Assembly (NCBI GenBank): GCA_036785705.1
Contig: JAWUZG010000970.1
Coordinates: 3,878,501-3,942,500, forward strand
DNA from: Acanthornis magna
Lineage: Eukaryota; Chordata; Aves; Passeriformes; Acanthizidae
Length of the DNA stretch: 64,000 nucleotides
Direction: 5' to 3'
The position numbers and the translations under genes are program-made. The notes below the pieces were generated by a model. It had not been told where the DNA came from, did not search any database, and saw only the letters and a program-made list of their open reading frames with translations. This document shows positions 39,097-51,700 of the stretch, one piece after another (position 1 is the first letter of the stretch; the number at the start of each line of letters is the position of its first letter).

Positions 39097-42000
39097 CCAG
39101 ACAAGTGATGGAATAATTTTGCATTAGGTACAGAGGGAAAAATAACATGGAAAATATTAGTAGACCATTAGGTAATTAAGTATGTGGCATGTGTTCACGT
39201 AATCTGTGGGATACTGTGCCTATATTTAGTGACTACAGACCAATCAGAACCCAGAGAAAGTAGGAGAAACTCAGGGAAGGGAAGGGGAGGGAATACAAAA
39301 TCTGGTGGTTGTGCGAGGTACTCCCTGTTATCTGAAAGAGCACACATGAATTTGTGCCTGAGACTCAGTCACTTATTTCAGTTGAGTATATAACCCGAGA
39401 CATATAAAATGAATAAGTCAGTCCTAAGTGAATTATTATCCTCTGGAAGTTTTTCTGCATTTCAGAGTTGAGAATGGTATTTGTACATGGGATTTGGTTC
39501 TTCTCTACCCTGAAATCGGATGGAAAATGATGACAGAGTAGGGCCCTTTGTCTCAGATACCTTTTTTTTTTTAGCGAGGCAGAGAAGTCTCTGACTCAGA
39601 ACATGTAATACAGAATAGATCGTAGACTACTCTTCTGCTATGGCACTCAGGACCTCCTGCTGCAGCCTTTTGTTGTTGTTTTTTTTGGCCTGGTAGCTGT
39701 CCACACTCACTCTACATGGATAAAAATGACAAGATGATGCGTAGGTACTGGAAGACTGAACTTCAGAAGGCCTTTCCAATTTTAGTGTTTTACCTGTTCC
39801 AGCAATATTTCCTACAGTTAATACTGGAAATGGTTCTAAAAAAGCTTTTCTTATCTTAAGAATACATTTTGTAGTAAAGAACAAAATGGATCAAACCACA
39901 TAGTACAGACAAAACATTACAAAACTTTGTGAAAATAATATTTAAAGCTCATTCTTCGTGGATTCATTTTTGGCAGTGTATATTTTATTGTAGGTGGTAC
40001 CTTTCATTTGGGATTCTGTGTGCCAGAGGCTGTATTTGCATATAGTGAACTGAATGCTCCTGCTGCAGAGATCCTACTCCAGCCTCAGCACTAAAAAGAT
40101 CTAAAAAGAATAATTAAGATAGGTAATTTCCATTTCCTATCCCAGGGCAGATATAGTAATGAAACAGGATAAGGATGACAAGTGATTCTAAGCTTTTCTT
40201 TAAAATATGGTTCATCAAGCTTTAGTTCGAAAGAATACTGGTGGAACCTGCAGGAGCCAGCGACAGACATGCAGAAATGGGCTATGCTTCGGTACCGAAA
40301 TGCTGTGTGCCTTGCTAATGTATTCCATCCTTTGCGTACAGCTAAGAGGAGTGCATGAGGCTGTTCTTCACATACACACTGATACAGTTACTTGAGGCTC
40401 ACACATCCCACTGATCATGGCCATGGAGAAGACCCAGAACAAGGTGAACCTCTATGGTCACTTCACAAGCATCAGGTGAAATTCAATAGCTTTTTGGTTG
40501 TTTAATTGTAATTTTCAAATCAGCTTCTGACCACAGCTTAATTCCTTCTTCATTTCCATTATTTGATTTAATTTACTTTTCTTCAGCACCCCATTTAGGC
40601 CAAGAAATATTTGTTTAGTGATTAATTTTAAAGTAGATGTAGGAATTCATTACTTGGAGGAAGAGCAATATGTGCCACTCTCCGGGTTCCAGCCTGACCG
40701 GGACTTGACCCTTTTGTGCTTTGCTGTGTTTTTGTTTTTGATTTCAGTAAGTTTTGATGATGATGCTGTTCAGGAAACAGAGCAAAAGCCCATTGTTTTC
40801 TTAGATTATCTCCTCAGATGCACCCCTGAAGTATATTGCTTGGTCTGACTGCAGATCAACCACAAATGCTAAAGCAAATAATACTGTGGGAGCCTGAAAG
40901 TGCAGATGCCATTCAGAGTAGTCACAGACACTTTGATGTGGACACTTACTATATTTCCTGCATTTCTTCACTCTAAACATAGTTCTGGCTTTAACTGTTT
41001 TCTCCCAGTCTCTCAGGCCAGATTTCCATGCCATTGAAAGGCAGTGCATAAATCTGTGCACCTGATGATTTGGTGTGTACTGTTCCAGAACTTAGGCCAC
41101 TAGTACCTAAAACAAAGGCATGGATTTGGAAGAATCAAACTGTCGAATGTATACGTAAATCACTAGGGAGATTGAAACTCTGGGATTAATTTCATTGGCT
41201 GTAGAGACTGGTATTATCTAGTAATCTGCACCTCCAAACTCAGAAAATTAGGTACTTGACTCTGGAGCTTGAATATAGCATATGTATAATTTGAGCCAAT
41301 ACAAGAGACTTGTTATGGCAGAGTAGTAGGGGATAAAGAAGTGGGAAATGCCTTGTTTTAAGGATATTATGTCTTTGTAGTGGAGGAATTGGAAATACTT
41401 GCCTTCTGCCACAATGTACCATTTTCTTCTGTCTACTGAGCTGGTTAAAAACATGCTGTAAATCTATTTGTGCAGCAAAGAGGATGATGTCTAAAAAGTT
41501 ATGAATTGCATATGTGCACCAATTCTTGACATATCCTTGCCAACACTACAGTAGTCATTAATATCTCCCATACTTAAGGTATTACTATCTCTTTTTCTCT
41601 CTCTGAAGGAATAATTTCTTTTCTGATTTCCTGCACCATGAATACTTATTATCCACATATTTTTTTTGTTCCTTTTGGCAACTGTACTTCCAAGTTGCAC
41701 CAGCCAGATGGGTTGGGATGGTCTTTTAAAATGTTGGGCAGAACATAAGAGAATTGAAGAATCCTTATCACAATAAAACATCCAAAAGAACCACAGAGGT
41801 CTCTTTTTATTTTCATTAATTTTGTCTGTCTTACCACCTATGTGAAGGCAAGAATAAAACTTTTGTGGAAAATGTTTAATTTTAGAAACACTGTTATGGT
41901 GTTTCTACCTTGGTGGTCATCAGTGCAAAGCTGATATGGGTACTCATCCTTGGCCACCTTTTCCCCCTAAATCTCCGTTGTGCCTCGTGTCCTGACTGCA

Positions 42001-43485
42001 CTGTTGCCTCTACAGTGCCAGTGCCAGTGTGCCCATCTGCAAAACCACCAGATCTCTGTTTGGAAACTCCTGTATCCAGCCATAGCGGCAGGAAAATCAA
42101 GGTTGTTGTGGGCCAATAGTAGAATTCATGGAAGTCTAAACCTGAAAGAATTGGAAGGACCATCAGAAAAGTGTAAGAATGACCCAGCAGAGTCATACTA
42201 GCTCAAGCCCTAGGAAATACCCAGAGCAAAATGTGGAAGATCTAAGGCTGGTCTACCAAAAGCTTCCCCAGCACTTTTTAGTAAAGAGTGGCTGAAAGAC
42301 GGTTTGGTGAGAATGTAGTATGAAGTAGGATACAAAGTGAGGCAATAGCCTGGGAGACAGTCCAGTCAGAGGGGCACATACAGGCAGGAGAAGAGGACCA
42401 TAGTCCATGGTGGAGGGGAAAAGTCACAAGAGAACCTGATATGTGGAAAACAATGTAGAATATAATTTAAAAATTAATGGAGAGAGGGAAATAGAGTCAC
42501 AGAGGATGTCTCAGCGTAAGGAGCCTGATGTAAGCCAGGGCAAACTAGAAAGTGTTTCTGCTGCTTTGCTTTCAACCTGGTTTGCCATCAAATGGTTTCA
42601 CTGGCCAGTTTCAGTGGTTGGCTCTCACCTTTTATTGCAATAACCAGAGAAATGCAGTTAATAAACAGAATATCCATAATTTTATTTGTTTCCATAATGC
42701 CCTCTCACAGTCATCTCCTCTCAGAGAAGAGGAATCCTAGTCTGTCTGGAAGCCACTACATATTTCTCATGTTCTTCATCTCCCTTAATTTGTTTTCTGG
42801 CTCCTTTTTTGAGTGGCCTGCCAAGGAGAGGAAAGGACAGATAGACTAGACTGCATTCTGTATTTTGAATATTCACTTCCGTATTGTTTCCCTCTATTCC
42901 ATTCCTAGTCCTCCTCGGTTATTCAGAGGTCAATTGCCACCCCTTTTAATAATGCTAAAGAAAAATTTTTGAGTCAAAGCCCAAACCCAAAAAACACAGC
43001 CCATGAAAAACTATTTCTTTGATTCTGGAGAAAATATTATATGTTCAAAACCATACAACTGTTTCATAAAAGAATGTTGTTAACATCCATTTTTTCAAAA
43101 AGAAAAAAAAGAAAGAAAAAGAGCTGTCAGGGTTAATTAAATGGCATTATGTCATCAGTACACAGGAAAGGTGCACAGCAACAAGGGCAGGAGAATCTGA
43201 TACAGAACTCACCACATTAGTTGTCTGCTTTGTCCGTAGGAGACTTGGACAGAAATTAAAGCACCCATGTGGTAGCTAATAATGAAGGATAGATTTATTA
43301 AGAGTGGAAATGTTCCCAAACTTTTAAGTTCTTAGCATTTCAGGGACTGTTTGGATGTAGATTTTTTTGGCTGAGGTGTGGTTTGGAATGGTTTCTGGCT
43401 TTGGCTTTTCTTCTTGTGCTTAAACGCATTTGAACTTTATGTTGCTGTTGGTTTGATAGACATGCATATACTACAAGGACAAGCA
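39097..43485. other. Stretch without recognisable genes
   Basis: Apart from the faint CR1-like tail near 42120-42200 and A-rich runs (about 43098-43121), I can name nothing here. No open frame has a recognisable motif. Confidence 0.45.
42119..42205 (-). mobile_element. Possible CR1 3'-tail relic, minus strand
   Basis: The plus strand reads AGAATTCATGGAAG... GAATTGGAAGGACCATCAGA, resembling the antisense CR1 3' end ('agaatcatagaat... ggaagggacc...cat'). It is short and diverged, and the usual downstream antisense parts are not visible, so the call is weak. Confidence 0.32.
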
Positions 43486-43517
43486 TTTCATTATATACAA
43501 GATTGTATATAATGAAA
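43486..43517. repeat. Perfect inverted repeat, 14-bp stem with 4-base loop
   Basis: TTTCATTATATACA, loop AGAT, then TGTATATAATGAAA. All 14 stem pairs match, all but two of them A-T. The structure can form a cruciform or, if transcribed, a hairpin, but the low GC content makes it a poor microRNA candidate. No target duplication flanks it, so it is not evidently a MITE. Confidence 0.95.
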
Positions 43518-46500
43518 ATTTGATGGTGACCTTAAATCCATTGTAAATATCTCAGATTATATATACTCCATATTTTTTCCTGAGCTAGAAAAATATTATA
43601 GTTAGTTTGCTTTCCCTCCAAGGAAAGACATGCAAAAAAGCAATCCCAGTAAGCATATAGTACTTCATAAAATTTTCTTAAAGTTGTTTGTTTGTTTTTC
43701 TTTTATAAAAATCATGTAAAACTTTTACAAAATCCATAGCAATGCAGAGTATTTACTCTGATTAATATTATTTATACTAAATGTGTGTTTGCCTCTATAT
43801 TCTGTCAGTTGGTATATCTATGCTCTTTCTCAAGTCCTTTGAACTCATGTAATTATTCTGGTCAGCCATGTGCTAGGCAACTATCTTCTCCTGTGATGTC
43901 TTTGAAAAACTGTGCTCTTGCTATTTAACCCAAAACTGCTGCAAGTCTCTTTCCCAGGAGACATGACAAAGTTGCGATTTATTGATCATTTTCGGGCATG
44001 AGGTGCCCATAACACAGCCTCTGATCGGGTCATTTCCAGATATTTAGTCTGTAACCTCAAGACCTAAATAGAAGAGCCTCTTCTCTTGGACTGAAGATAT
44101 GTTGGGTAAGAAGGAGAATAATAAGGCCTCAATAAGGCGGGGGACAGGATGGGTTGGGATGGGGAATGAGGGAGCCAGAGAGTCTGTTGCTTTTCTCTCA
44201 TATGGGAATCTGCTCAACAATCAGACTTCTCTGAAGTGTGTCAAGATCACGACTGGAAGTGAAGACATTCTCACTATCCTAAACTCTACCAGTAGAATAA
44301 AGAGCTCATACTGCGGTCCCAATAGCAAAAAGGGGAAGGAGGAGTGAGAACTGGACAGTCAGGGACATGTGCATTTGTTTACCTGGGCATGTCTTTGAGA
44401 AAGAGAATATAGGAGGAAAGCAAGTTTGTTTTCTTCCCATCAGAAAGGTGATGGTGATTACACATGTGCATTTGGACAGAGGTAAAAGCATGTCCCTATT
44501 ACTCCTCATTTCTTCATTATTCTCCCATCCAGTAAGAAAATTTCCTCTTTTCACCAACCCCATCTCAAACCTCGAAATTCTCTGCCATTTAATCCCTGAT
44601 CCATCTTAAAATCACGTCCAGGACTTCTCATTCTTTCCTACATAGAAACCTCCCCTGAATACGCAGCCTTACACCCGGATACCACCTTGGCAGATGTTGT
44701 AGTCCTCTTGTGTGTACCCATACCTACTTTTTCTCCTGTTCTACAAGCTGAACACCAGTTACACATACATCAAAATAAAGCTCAGAAAAAAAGAGATGGC
44801 AACAGGAACATGTGTAGAATAAAATATATGTGCTATAGCTCAGTGTTGTGAAAAACATCTTCCTCCTCAAGGGGCTCAACTCTGAGTTCAACATCTGCTA
44901 GGCTACTTAGCTCTTTAGTGGACACCGCATCATTGCTTTACCAAAAAGAATATCTTAGCATCAAAACAGGGTTATCTTACAGTGATACTTGCTCAGTATT
45001 TCTACCTCCTTTCTGGCAGTCTGCAGCCTAGGCACTTTTGAACTGGAGGTAATGTCTGTATCTTCCTGTTTAATCACCTCTCGTGGACTTTGATTAATTT
45101 GTTTATTTGTATTTTAAAGATTTTTTTTATATATTTTGACTTGTACAGCATGTGGCAGGAGGAAGCTCCACAGTTTTTCCTAAGCAAGAAAACCACTTCA
45201 GTAGGAAGTACAAGCTTGACCTCCATCATGACACTAGAAGCAGGACTGCAATGAATGTATGAGGGAAGCCAAGTTCCGTTTTACCAATTTGTGGTCCAAG
45301 CTGTAGACTGTGAAATCAAACTCACAGGATACAGAGGTAGTAAGTGCCAGACTATCTGGAGAGACCCAGGTTACGACCTTTTATTAAAAAAATTACCCTG
45401 TGGCTTAGCAATATTTGTCGTGCTGTCTCCCAGCTACAGTCAGCTGACTCCAAAAGCTAGTTGGTAAAGGAAAGCAAATATTTCCTTTCCCAGAAATAGT
45501 GAGATTGGGAAAAGGAAATGTCAACCCAATGCATGGCTCAAAAAACTTCTCTCCTGGTGGGGTAACATAATTATGCAGCCACATAGTTGCTTCTTAAATA
45601 GTAGTTGAAAAGGGGCTTTTGTCAGTCACTTGGAGAATGTAACCACCTTATCAAGCACTGGTGAAGCTAATAAAAAGGGAGGAGTGGGTTGTCCTGGAAT
45701 TCCTCAAAAATCCTTTCAAATATTTGTTTTATTGCATTTCAGCTGGATTCCTTTTAAAGTTCCCTGCTTGACTGCCCAGAGCATTTCTGTTCTCTAGCCC
45801 CTCAAATAATAGTTCAGATAGAAACTCAGTTCTTAAAAGTTTTTTTCTTCTTTCCCAAGAGAAAATGTGAAGACAAACAACTGCCTAGGATAAGCTGTTT
45901 CTTATCTTCATCTTGTAAAACTCCTCCAGGAAAGCTAATTACGACATGTAAGACAGGGCAAAGAAGCACCAGAAAAGGAAAGGAAAAAGAGGCCTTGAAA
46001 CCCACAAGCAGTCAGAGGAAAGTCCTGGCCTTTATAGTTCCTGTCAACAGCAGGAGAAGCCTGGAAAAAGTTGTACAGTGAAATCTGTGGCTCTGTGATT
46101 CATTACTTCGAGGGGAGGTTTAACATAGCACAGGAGGCTGAGCAGCCCCAGCATTTCTGTGCCTGGGACAGAGCTGCCTGGTCTCACGGCAGTTGGACGG
46201 CGCTGCAAGATCACAATCTTCCCCAGCAGCAGACCTGAGCTTTAACTTCCTAGACTTTTCTGAAGAAAACAAAACCTAAACCACAAAACCCAACCCCACT
46301 GACAGGGTTGCAGCCTCCCTGCTGTACCTACACCCTGGCATGGGACCCAGAGCTGGGGTCCATGTGGTAGCAGTAGGGAGTCTAGGCACCGAGGAGCAGC
46401 AGAAAGCTACTAATGAAACAAAAAGCAGGCTTATTGCAAGTGCTGTCAGCAATACGGTGGTAACAGCAATACGTGTTTGTGGACCTTCCTCCAGGATGTT

Positions 46501-46717
46501 TTTGTGTGGTGTGAGAAGCTTTCTGTTTTTTCCTTGCTGACAATTAGGTGAAGTGGAATTGCACTACGTTGTTATTTTCATCTGCATCTTTGAAACCTCA
46601 GGTGGTATGATATATTCCTACCAGGAGATAAAGGGTGGTGATTTTTACAAATCACCTTGCTGTGAAGGTAACTCTGGAAGAAATCACCCTGGGTCAGGCT
46701 TGGTTGCTTGAGAGTAA
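43518..46717. other. Stretch without recognisable genes
   Basis: AT-rich DNA becoming more GC-rich after about 46100. No exon, RNA gene or mobile-element end recognised before the LTR block at 46.7 kb. Confidence 0.45.
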
Positions 46718-47081
46718 TGCCGTGCTGGCTCACGGTCCCTCGTCCACGGCAGCAGCTAGCTCAGGTGTCGCTCAGCGGCGTTAACGACTGAGGACAACTT
46801 GTTCGCTTTGATTTCCTGGGATTCGCAGAAGCTGGCAGAGGAAGCAGGCAGGAGAACCCAAGATGGCGAAAAGAGAGACTTTATTTACAGAAACTTCTTT
46901 ATATATCCATTAATAATCTAGCAACTATTGGTCAGCAGGGAATCCACCTTCTAAAACCATTGGTCACAGCTTTACAACACCTAGTACCAAACACAGAGAT
47001 TAAGAAAGTACAAAAATGCAGCTTATCTCTATTCTCCCTGAGAAAGAAGAGAAAGATTTCTAAAACAGTGCAACTACAACA
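46718..47081 (-). mobile_element. LTR-like block B, ERVK/alpharetrovirus-like, minus strand
   Basis: On the minus strand the block reads from TGTTGTAGTTGCACTG (right edge) to GAGCCAGCACGGCA (left edge), giving TG...CA termini. Two CCAAT boxes (plus-strand ATTGGTCA copies near 46926 and 46962) precede a TATATAAAG box (about 46896-46907). AATAAA follows only about 20 bases later (46880-46885). A short spacing between TATA box and polyadenylation signal is typical of alpharetrovirus-type LTRs. No target duplication could be matched with these ends, so one or both edges may be misplaced or the element is truncated. Confidence 0.68.
46880..46907 (-). promoter_or_regulatory. TATA box and polyadenylation signal of LTR B
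   Basis: The minus strand carries ATATATAAAG (about 46896-46906) and then AATAAA at 46880-46885. The tight pairing supports an LTR with a very short R region and fixes its direction. Confidence 0.6.
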
Positions 47082-47128
47082 CCTTAGCCCAGGGTCCGCA
47101 GAACAGCGCGATAAGAGACTCCAGGAGG
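47082..47128. other. 47-bp spacer between the two LTR blocks
   Basis: A GC-rich sequence containing GCGCGATAAGAGACTCC. It may be the outer part of either LTR or host DNA. It ends in CCAGGAGG, which is repeated after LTR A (47555-47562). Confidence 0.4.
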
Positions 47129-47557
47129 TGGGACGAGCCGGGAACCGGAACATTAAAAGAAGAGGCAGACTTCGAGGCTGAGTCTTCTGGGGAAAATGTT
47201 TATTGGGAAGAACACAGGCGGGACGGAGAGACAAGGACGGGGAGAAGGCTGAGGCTTGAAGCCCCGAACAAATGCGGGCAAGGGTTTAAAAGGGGGCAGG
47301 GAATAGGGAGTGGCCAGCACCGGGAACCAATCGGGGAGAGGAGAAAGGGCGGTACAATGAGGATGGAAAGGGGGTACAATAAATAGGGATTTACAGAGGG
47401 TGGAACCAGAACCGGGGACCCAATAAACATTACGGGAGGGGAGAGCTTTCTAGAAACTTAACCAAATAAAGAGAACAGAGGTGGGGAAGAGTGCAGGGCC
47501 AATTAGGAGTGACAGAAACTAGGGGTTACAGTGAATCATGGTTTCTCACCATGACCA
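47129..47557 (-). mobile_element. LTR-like block A, ERVK-like, minus strand
   Basis: With plus-strand ends TGGGACG and ATGACCA, the 429-bp block has TG...CA termini and is flanked by GGAGG on both sides (47124-47128 and 47558-47562). On the minus strand several ATTGG boxes (for example near 47326 and 47419) precede TTTTAAACCC (about 47284-47293). AATAAACATT follows (AATAAA at 47199-47204). The U5 part GTCTGCCTCTTCTTTT resembles GTCTGCCTCTTTTTGA in the LTR at 2766-3236, suggesting related families. The block is richer in GC than its surroundings. No internal genes are present. The 5-bp duplication is shorter than usual for ERVK, so the right edge is uncertain; an alternative terminus is CA at 47529-47530. 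Confidence 0.68.
47199..47293 (-). promoter_or_regulatory. TATA-like box and polyadenylation signal of LTR A
   Basis: The minus strand has TTTTAAACCC at about 47284-47293 and AATAAA at 47199-47204, about 85 bases apart. Their order sets the orientation of LTR A. Confidence 0.55.
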
Positions 47558-48399
47558 GGAGGGGTGATGCTTCAAACCTATTGCCACCAGTTGCCCTCCT
47601 GGCCCTGCTCTCCCTGCGGTCACCCTTCCGGGTCCACCCAGACCTGTGCCACGGCAACATGAGAGCTCTCAGCATTGGGGATCTTGCCAGGGAGGGAAGA
47701 AGGTGGACTTCAATGGACAGATTCCCAGGGAAAAGCAATCAACATCTTTCCCTCGTATCACAAGATTTTTCCCCCCAGATTTGAAGAATGTTCATTTTAA
47801 AACAAAGTACTGAAAAAAACATTTTCCCTTTTATTTATGTGTGAGGATCCTAGTCCCAGGTTTTCACTTTCTCCTTCAAGTGCTGCTGACGAGCCAGACA
47901 GCTGAAGTAGGAGGTGTGAGCTTGAGCAAACCACTAATATTGTGGTGCTTCTGTTTTCCCTCTTGTATGAAAAGACCACAGCAATTCTTACCTAGCTTAC
48001 AGTTCATTGAGAGGTTTATTATTTTCCAAGAACTGGTGATCTTGATCACTGTCTACTAAATCAATAGCAAGCCTTCCTCTCTTTTTTTGTGCTTTTCTGT
48101 TTGTTTTGATTTTGTTTCTCTCTCTCTCTTGCTCTTTTTTAAAAAAAATTATTCAAGCCAGTTCAAGTTGCTGCAACACTTTGTAGCCCTCTTTTACTTT
48201 TCACCTGTAAAATTTTCCATTTTAAGTCATCTTTTTTAGTCTCTACTTCAGACCGTACTCAGTCTGAATGTGCAGTCTCCTCCAGTTCCACAAACTGTAC
48301 CTTGTCCATTTACTCCCACTGTGGAACTTGTCAGATTGCTTTGTGAAATGCCCAGCCCCAGAGATGTTGCACCATAGCCTCTTCCCTAGCCGAGCAGTA
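47558..48399. other. Unassigned sequence, GC-rich at its left
   Basis: The part from 47563 to about 47720 is clearly richer in GC than the AT-rich background and is open in more than one frame (97 codons on the plus strand, 70 on the minus), without a recognisable motif. A (TC)n run lies near 48115-48129. The GC-rich part could be retroelement remnant linked to the neighbouring LTRs, but I cannot show this. Confidence 0.4.
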
Positions 48400-48700
48400 A
48401 CATCCGCAAAGAATTCCCCTCTGCTAGTGAGCCATGGTGACCTCCCCTTCCTGAAGCCATGCTAGCTATTTTCTATTAATCTGCTCTTTTCCAAATGTTC
48501 TCCCTTTTGACTCTTAAAAGCATTTCAAAGGCTTTTGCTCACAACTCATGTCAAACTGACTAGTGAGTAGTTTCCTACTGTGTCTCTATACGTTCACTTT
48601 TAAAGTTATGCCATTACACATTCGTCATCCTTTTCCTCAGAGACCACTTCTGAACTCAGTAAATTTATGAAAACTTCTACCAAAGTCTCTCCAGTTCCTA
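48400..48700 (-). mobile_element. Decayed CR1-type LINE relic (reverse transcriptase N-terminal part), minus strand
   Basis: The plus strand follows the antisense of the CR1 region around the RT N-terminus. A 'cttcctgaagccatgctagct' string (about 48448) corresponds to the FTKG/HGF part. 'tccaaatgttctcccttttga' follows. 'catgtcaaactgactagtgagtagtttcc' (about 48548-48576) matches the antisense 'gtcaagctgactggcctgtagtttcc' block. A 'ttcacttttaaagttatgccatt' segment comes next. No frame is open. The call relies on remembered CR1 sequence, and the boundaries are rough. Confidence 0.58.
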
Positions 48701-51700
48701 CTGTTGTTCCATTCAGTATTCACTGATGGCTGCAACACCAGAGTCCCAAAACCTCGTCCTGTGGAAGGTCCCCAGGCACATGTCTCATCTTTGTTACAGT
48801 CCTGTAGTTCAAAGAGTACATCTAGAGGTGCCAGGGGAGTTATTCTGGCTTTGCACAACTGTTAGTGACACTAAAGACTGTCCAGAGAACATCTGAAATA
48901 CATTTTCTGGTGTTCATGAACACAGCAGCCTCCAGAGAGGTACTGTAATTTATTCTAGGTCTCTTGTAACTTCAACTCTTGTATCTTCAACTCACAAGGC
49001 AGTAGCTAAATATCAGTTCCTTAGCAGGACTCCAATGTTGCTTTTTCTGTCCAAGTAATTAATTTACCATCTTCTCTTGTAATTATTTACATCCATGACA
49101 ATTTGAATTCTGCCCTTTGGTGACATCAAAAGGGGGAAAAAGTAATTGTCACCTGAGATTTTCAGGTTGTTTGATTTCTCTACTTCTGCACTTTCCTATA
49201 GCCTGTTTCTGTATTCATTATGTATTTCCTGAGATTATTACATGTGGTTTTGGAATTATCACTATTCTTACATCATGCCTTATGCTACTGAGATGTTCTC
49301 TTGCCCTTCATTCAAATGGACTTGCCACATGGGATTTCCATATCAATGTTGTTTCCTACCTCAGTATTTACATTTCTGGTTTAACAAATAAATATTTATA
49401 TTCTACAAGATATTTTCCCCTGGTATTTTCAAATATAAATTAATTTAATAGATGAACCTATGAAGCAATAAAGGGGTGTAAATACAATTGCAAAATTTGT
49501 AGTAATGGATGAGGTTTGGAAATATGCATTTTAAATTTGAAATCAATGGGAGAAAGAAAGAAAAGCAGAATGTACTACTATCGAGATTGATAATGAAAAT
49601 TTATTTTGAAGGTGAGTTTTTTTACTCTAGGATAAACAAGGATGCATACTGGATGTTTAAGGAAACTCATTTTCTATCTATACTGCAATAACTTCTTTTC
49701 ATTGTTTAGCATAGATAAAAAAATCTTGACATAATTCCTTATAGTTCCTCAGGACTTGAAAAAGGCCAGTATTTTCCAGACTAGCACAGAGTTGGATATT
49801 CTGCATCTGCCTTCATGAAACTCGGTGGACGTTTACGTGTCTTACCTGTAACCTGTCCCAGGACCACTTTTGGAGGCATATATTTGGAAATTATTTCTGC
49901 TCTGTCACTCTACTTATCTTTTACTAAGCCAGTAGTGATTGCATAATCTTTGAGGACTTTTTCTATTTTTGGATACATTTTTGTACTGCTAGGTGTTTGG
50001 GGAAGGCAGGATGTTTGTCTTTTTTTGTTTCTGTTTTTGGTAAAAGTCAGTTTGAGTTCAACGCCAGACTGAACATATTCTTGGAAGAAAAACCAGTGAA
50101 GACTATTAAATACACAAGCACCATATCTTAATCAAGAACTCCCAGAATGAAAATAGTTAAGAGTGGGACTTTACTAATGGGAAATTTCAAATATGCCTGT
50201 CTGTCTTCTTTAGGTACTCATTAACTACCACAGTTGGAGAAAGCATAATGTGTTCAATGGTCCTTTGCTCTGACATGTAATGCCTTACTGCCTTTTAATG
50301 CAATTTTTTTTGACAACACAAAATGAATTTGCGTTTACCTGGTTACTGCTCCCCCATCAGGAGAGCAATTCAGATGCTTGGCAACACTGTAGATGCGTCC
50401 AGAGGCATTCAGGACATTTTGACAGGACTGTGAAATGTAATGAAAATCTTCCTTTAAAGATCACAGCCCAAGAAGATGATCTACAAGAGACTTGTGCCCT
50501 CTGGAGAGGCAGTGAGAGGCCAGGGGGTTCACCCTGAGATGCTGATGATGATGTATCTGTTTAGGCACTCAGGTCTCACCTAAAGGCTTTCAGTGTAGTC
50601 AAGAAAAATACATACCCTAAAAGGTGGGACTTACCCTGGGTGTGTTAGATATGTACCCCCAGATGGAGTAACTCACCCAGATCATATGTCTGCCTCTTGA
50701 GAAGGATTAGAGGGCTCCTGGATAACTACTGAAAAATGGAAAGTTTTGGGACAGGAATGCCACACCCCATTTCTTTTACCTTCTATCTTCCATCAGGGTC
50801 TACCCTGTTAAGAAAAGAGAAAGAAACAAGCATCTGACTCTCTCTCAGGCCAAACTCATATGTTGCCTCCCTGACATAGCAGTCTCATCTGGTCAATCTA
50901 AACCCACCACAGCTGGCCAGATATGTGACCACCCCTTCCTGTTAAAAAGTGTAGGTGTGAAATCCCACCAAGTCGCATCAGTCAATGGAAAATGCTTGTT
51001 TTAGCAGCATATATTATCAATATACTCACTGAATCTTTCCCAAAAACATTGAATTGGAATTCTGCTCTAGATTCCTGCTTGCAGTGATACCTGTATCTAT
51101 TTATTAAGCTGACTTGGTCCCAGTCAGTCTCTTCTTCTCCTATACGTATATACACATTCAGAAGAGATCTTTTCTGATTATTTTCAGCAGCTGAATGGAG
51201 ACAAGCAATAGAACAGAGACCTTAAAAACTTCTTATGCACTGCACGCTACCTGCATCCACCTCTTCAATTAAAGTGAGATCTGCTTCTGGATTGTATCCT
51301 TGTGTGGAGTTCCAGTTTCCAAATCCTCCTTTCAGAGAATCCCTGAACCTGGGATGGTCACATTTTTTGCTGCTAACTCTTCCAAATTTGCCATCTGGCA
51401 CTTCTCAGTGCTGGAGAGTCAAGACAGTTGTCAGCAGCAATGCAAATCACTGTTGTTTTGTTAAACTAACCTATAGTACATCCCCTCCTTTTTTTTTTTT
51501 ACTTTTCTCTTGCTTCCAGAGGGTATAAATAATAATGTTTAAAAATGAATAAACACACATGCAAAGACATATAATATCTCAGTCACATTCCAAAGTCCTT
51601 GGTCAGGTTTTTCATTCACTTACAATGCCAATAAAACTCCAACTGAGGTGAATATGATTTTAATAGACTAAAAATTGAGCAAAATTTGCAGGAGAAATTT

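Noticed and set aside
43486..43517. The hairpin as a microRNA precursor
   Set aside because: The stem is only 14 bp, nearly all A-T, with a 4-base loop, which is too short and weak for a typical precursor.
46718..47557. A provirus with two LTRs
   Set aside because: The two blocks differ in promoter layout and sequence, and only 47 bp separates them, with no room for internal genes.
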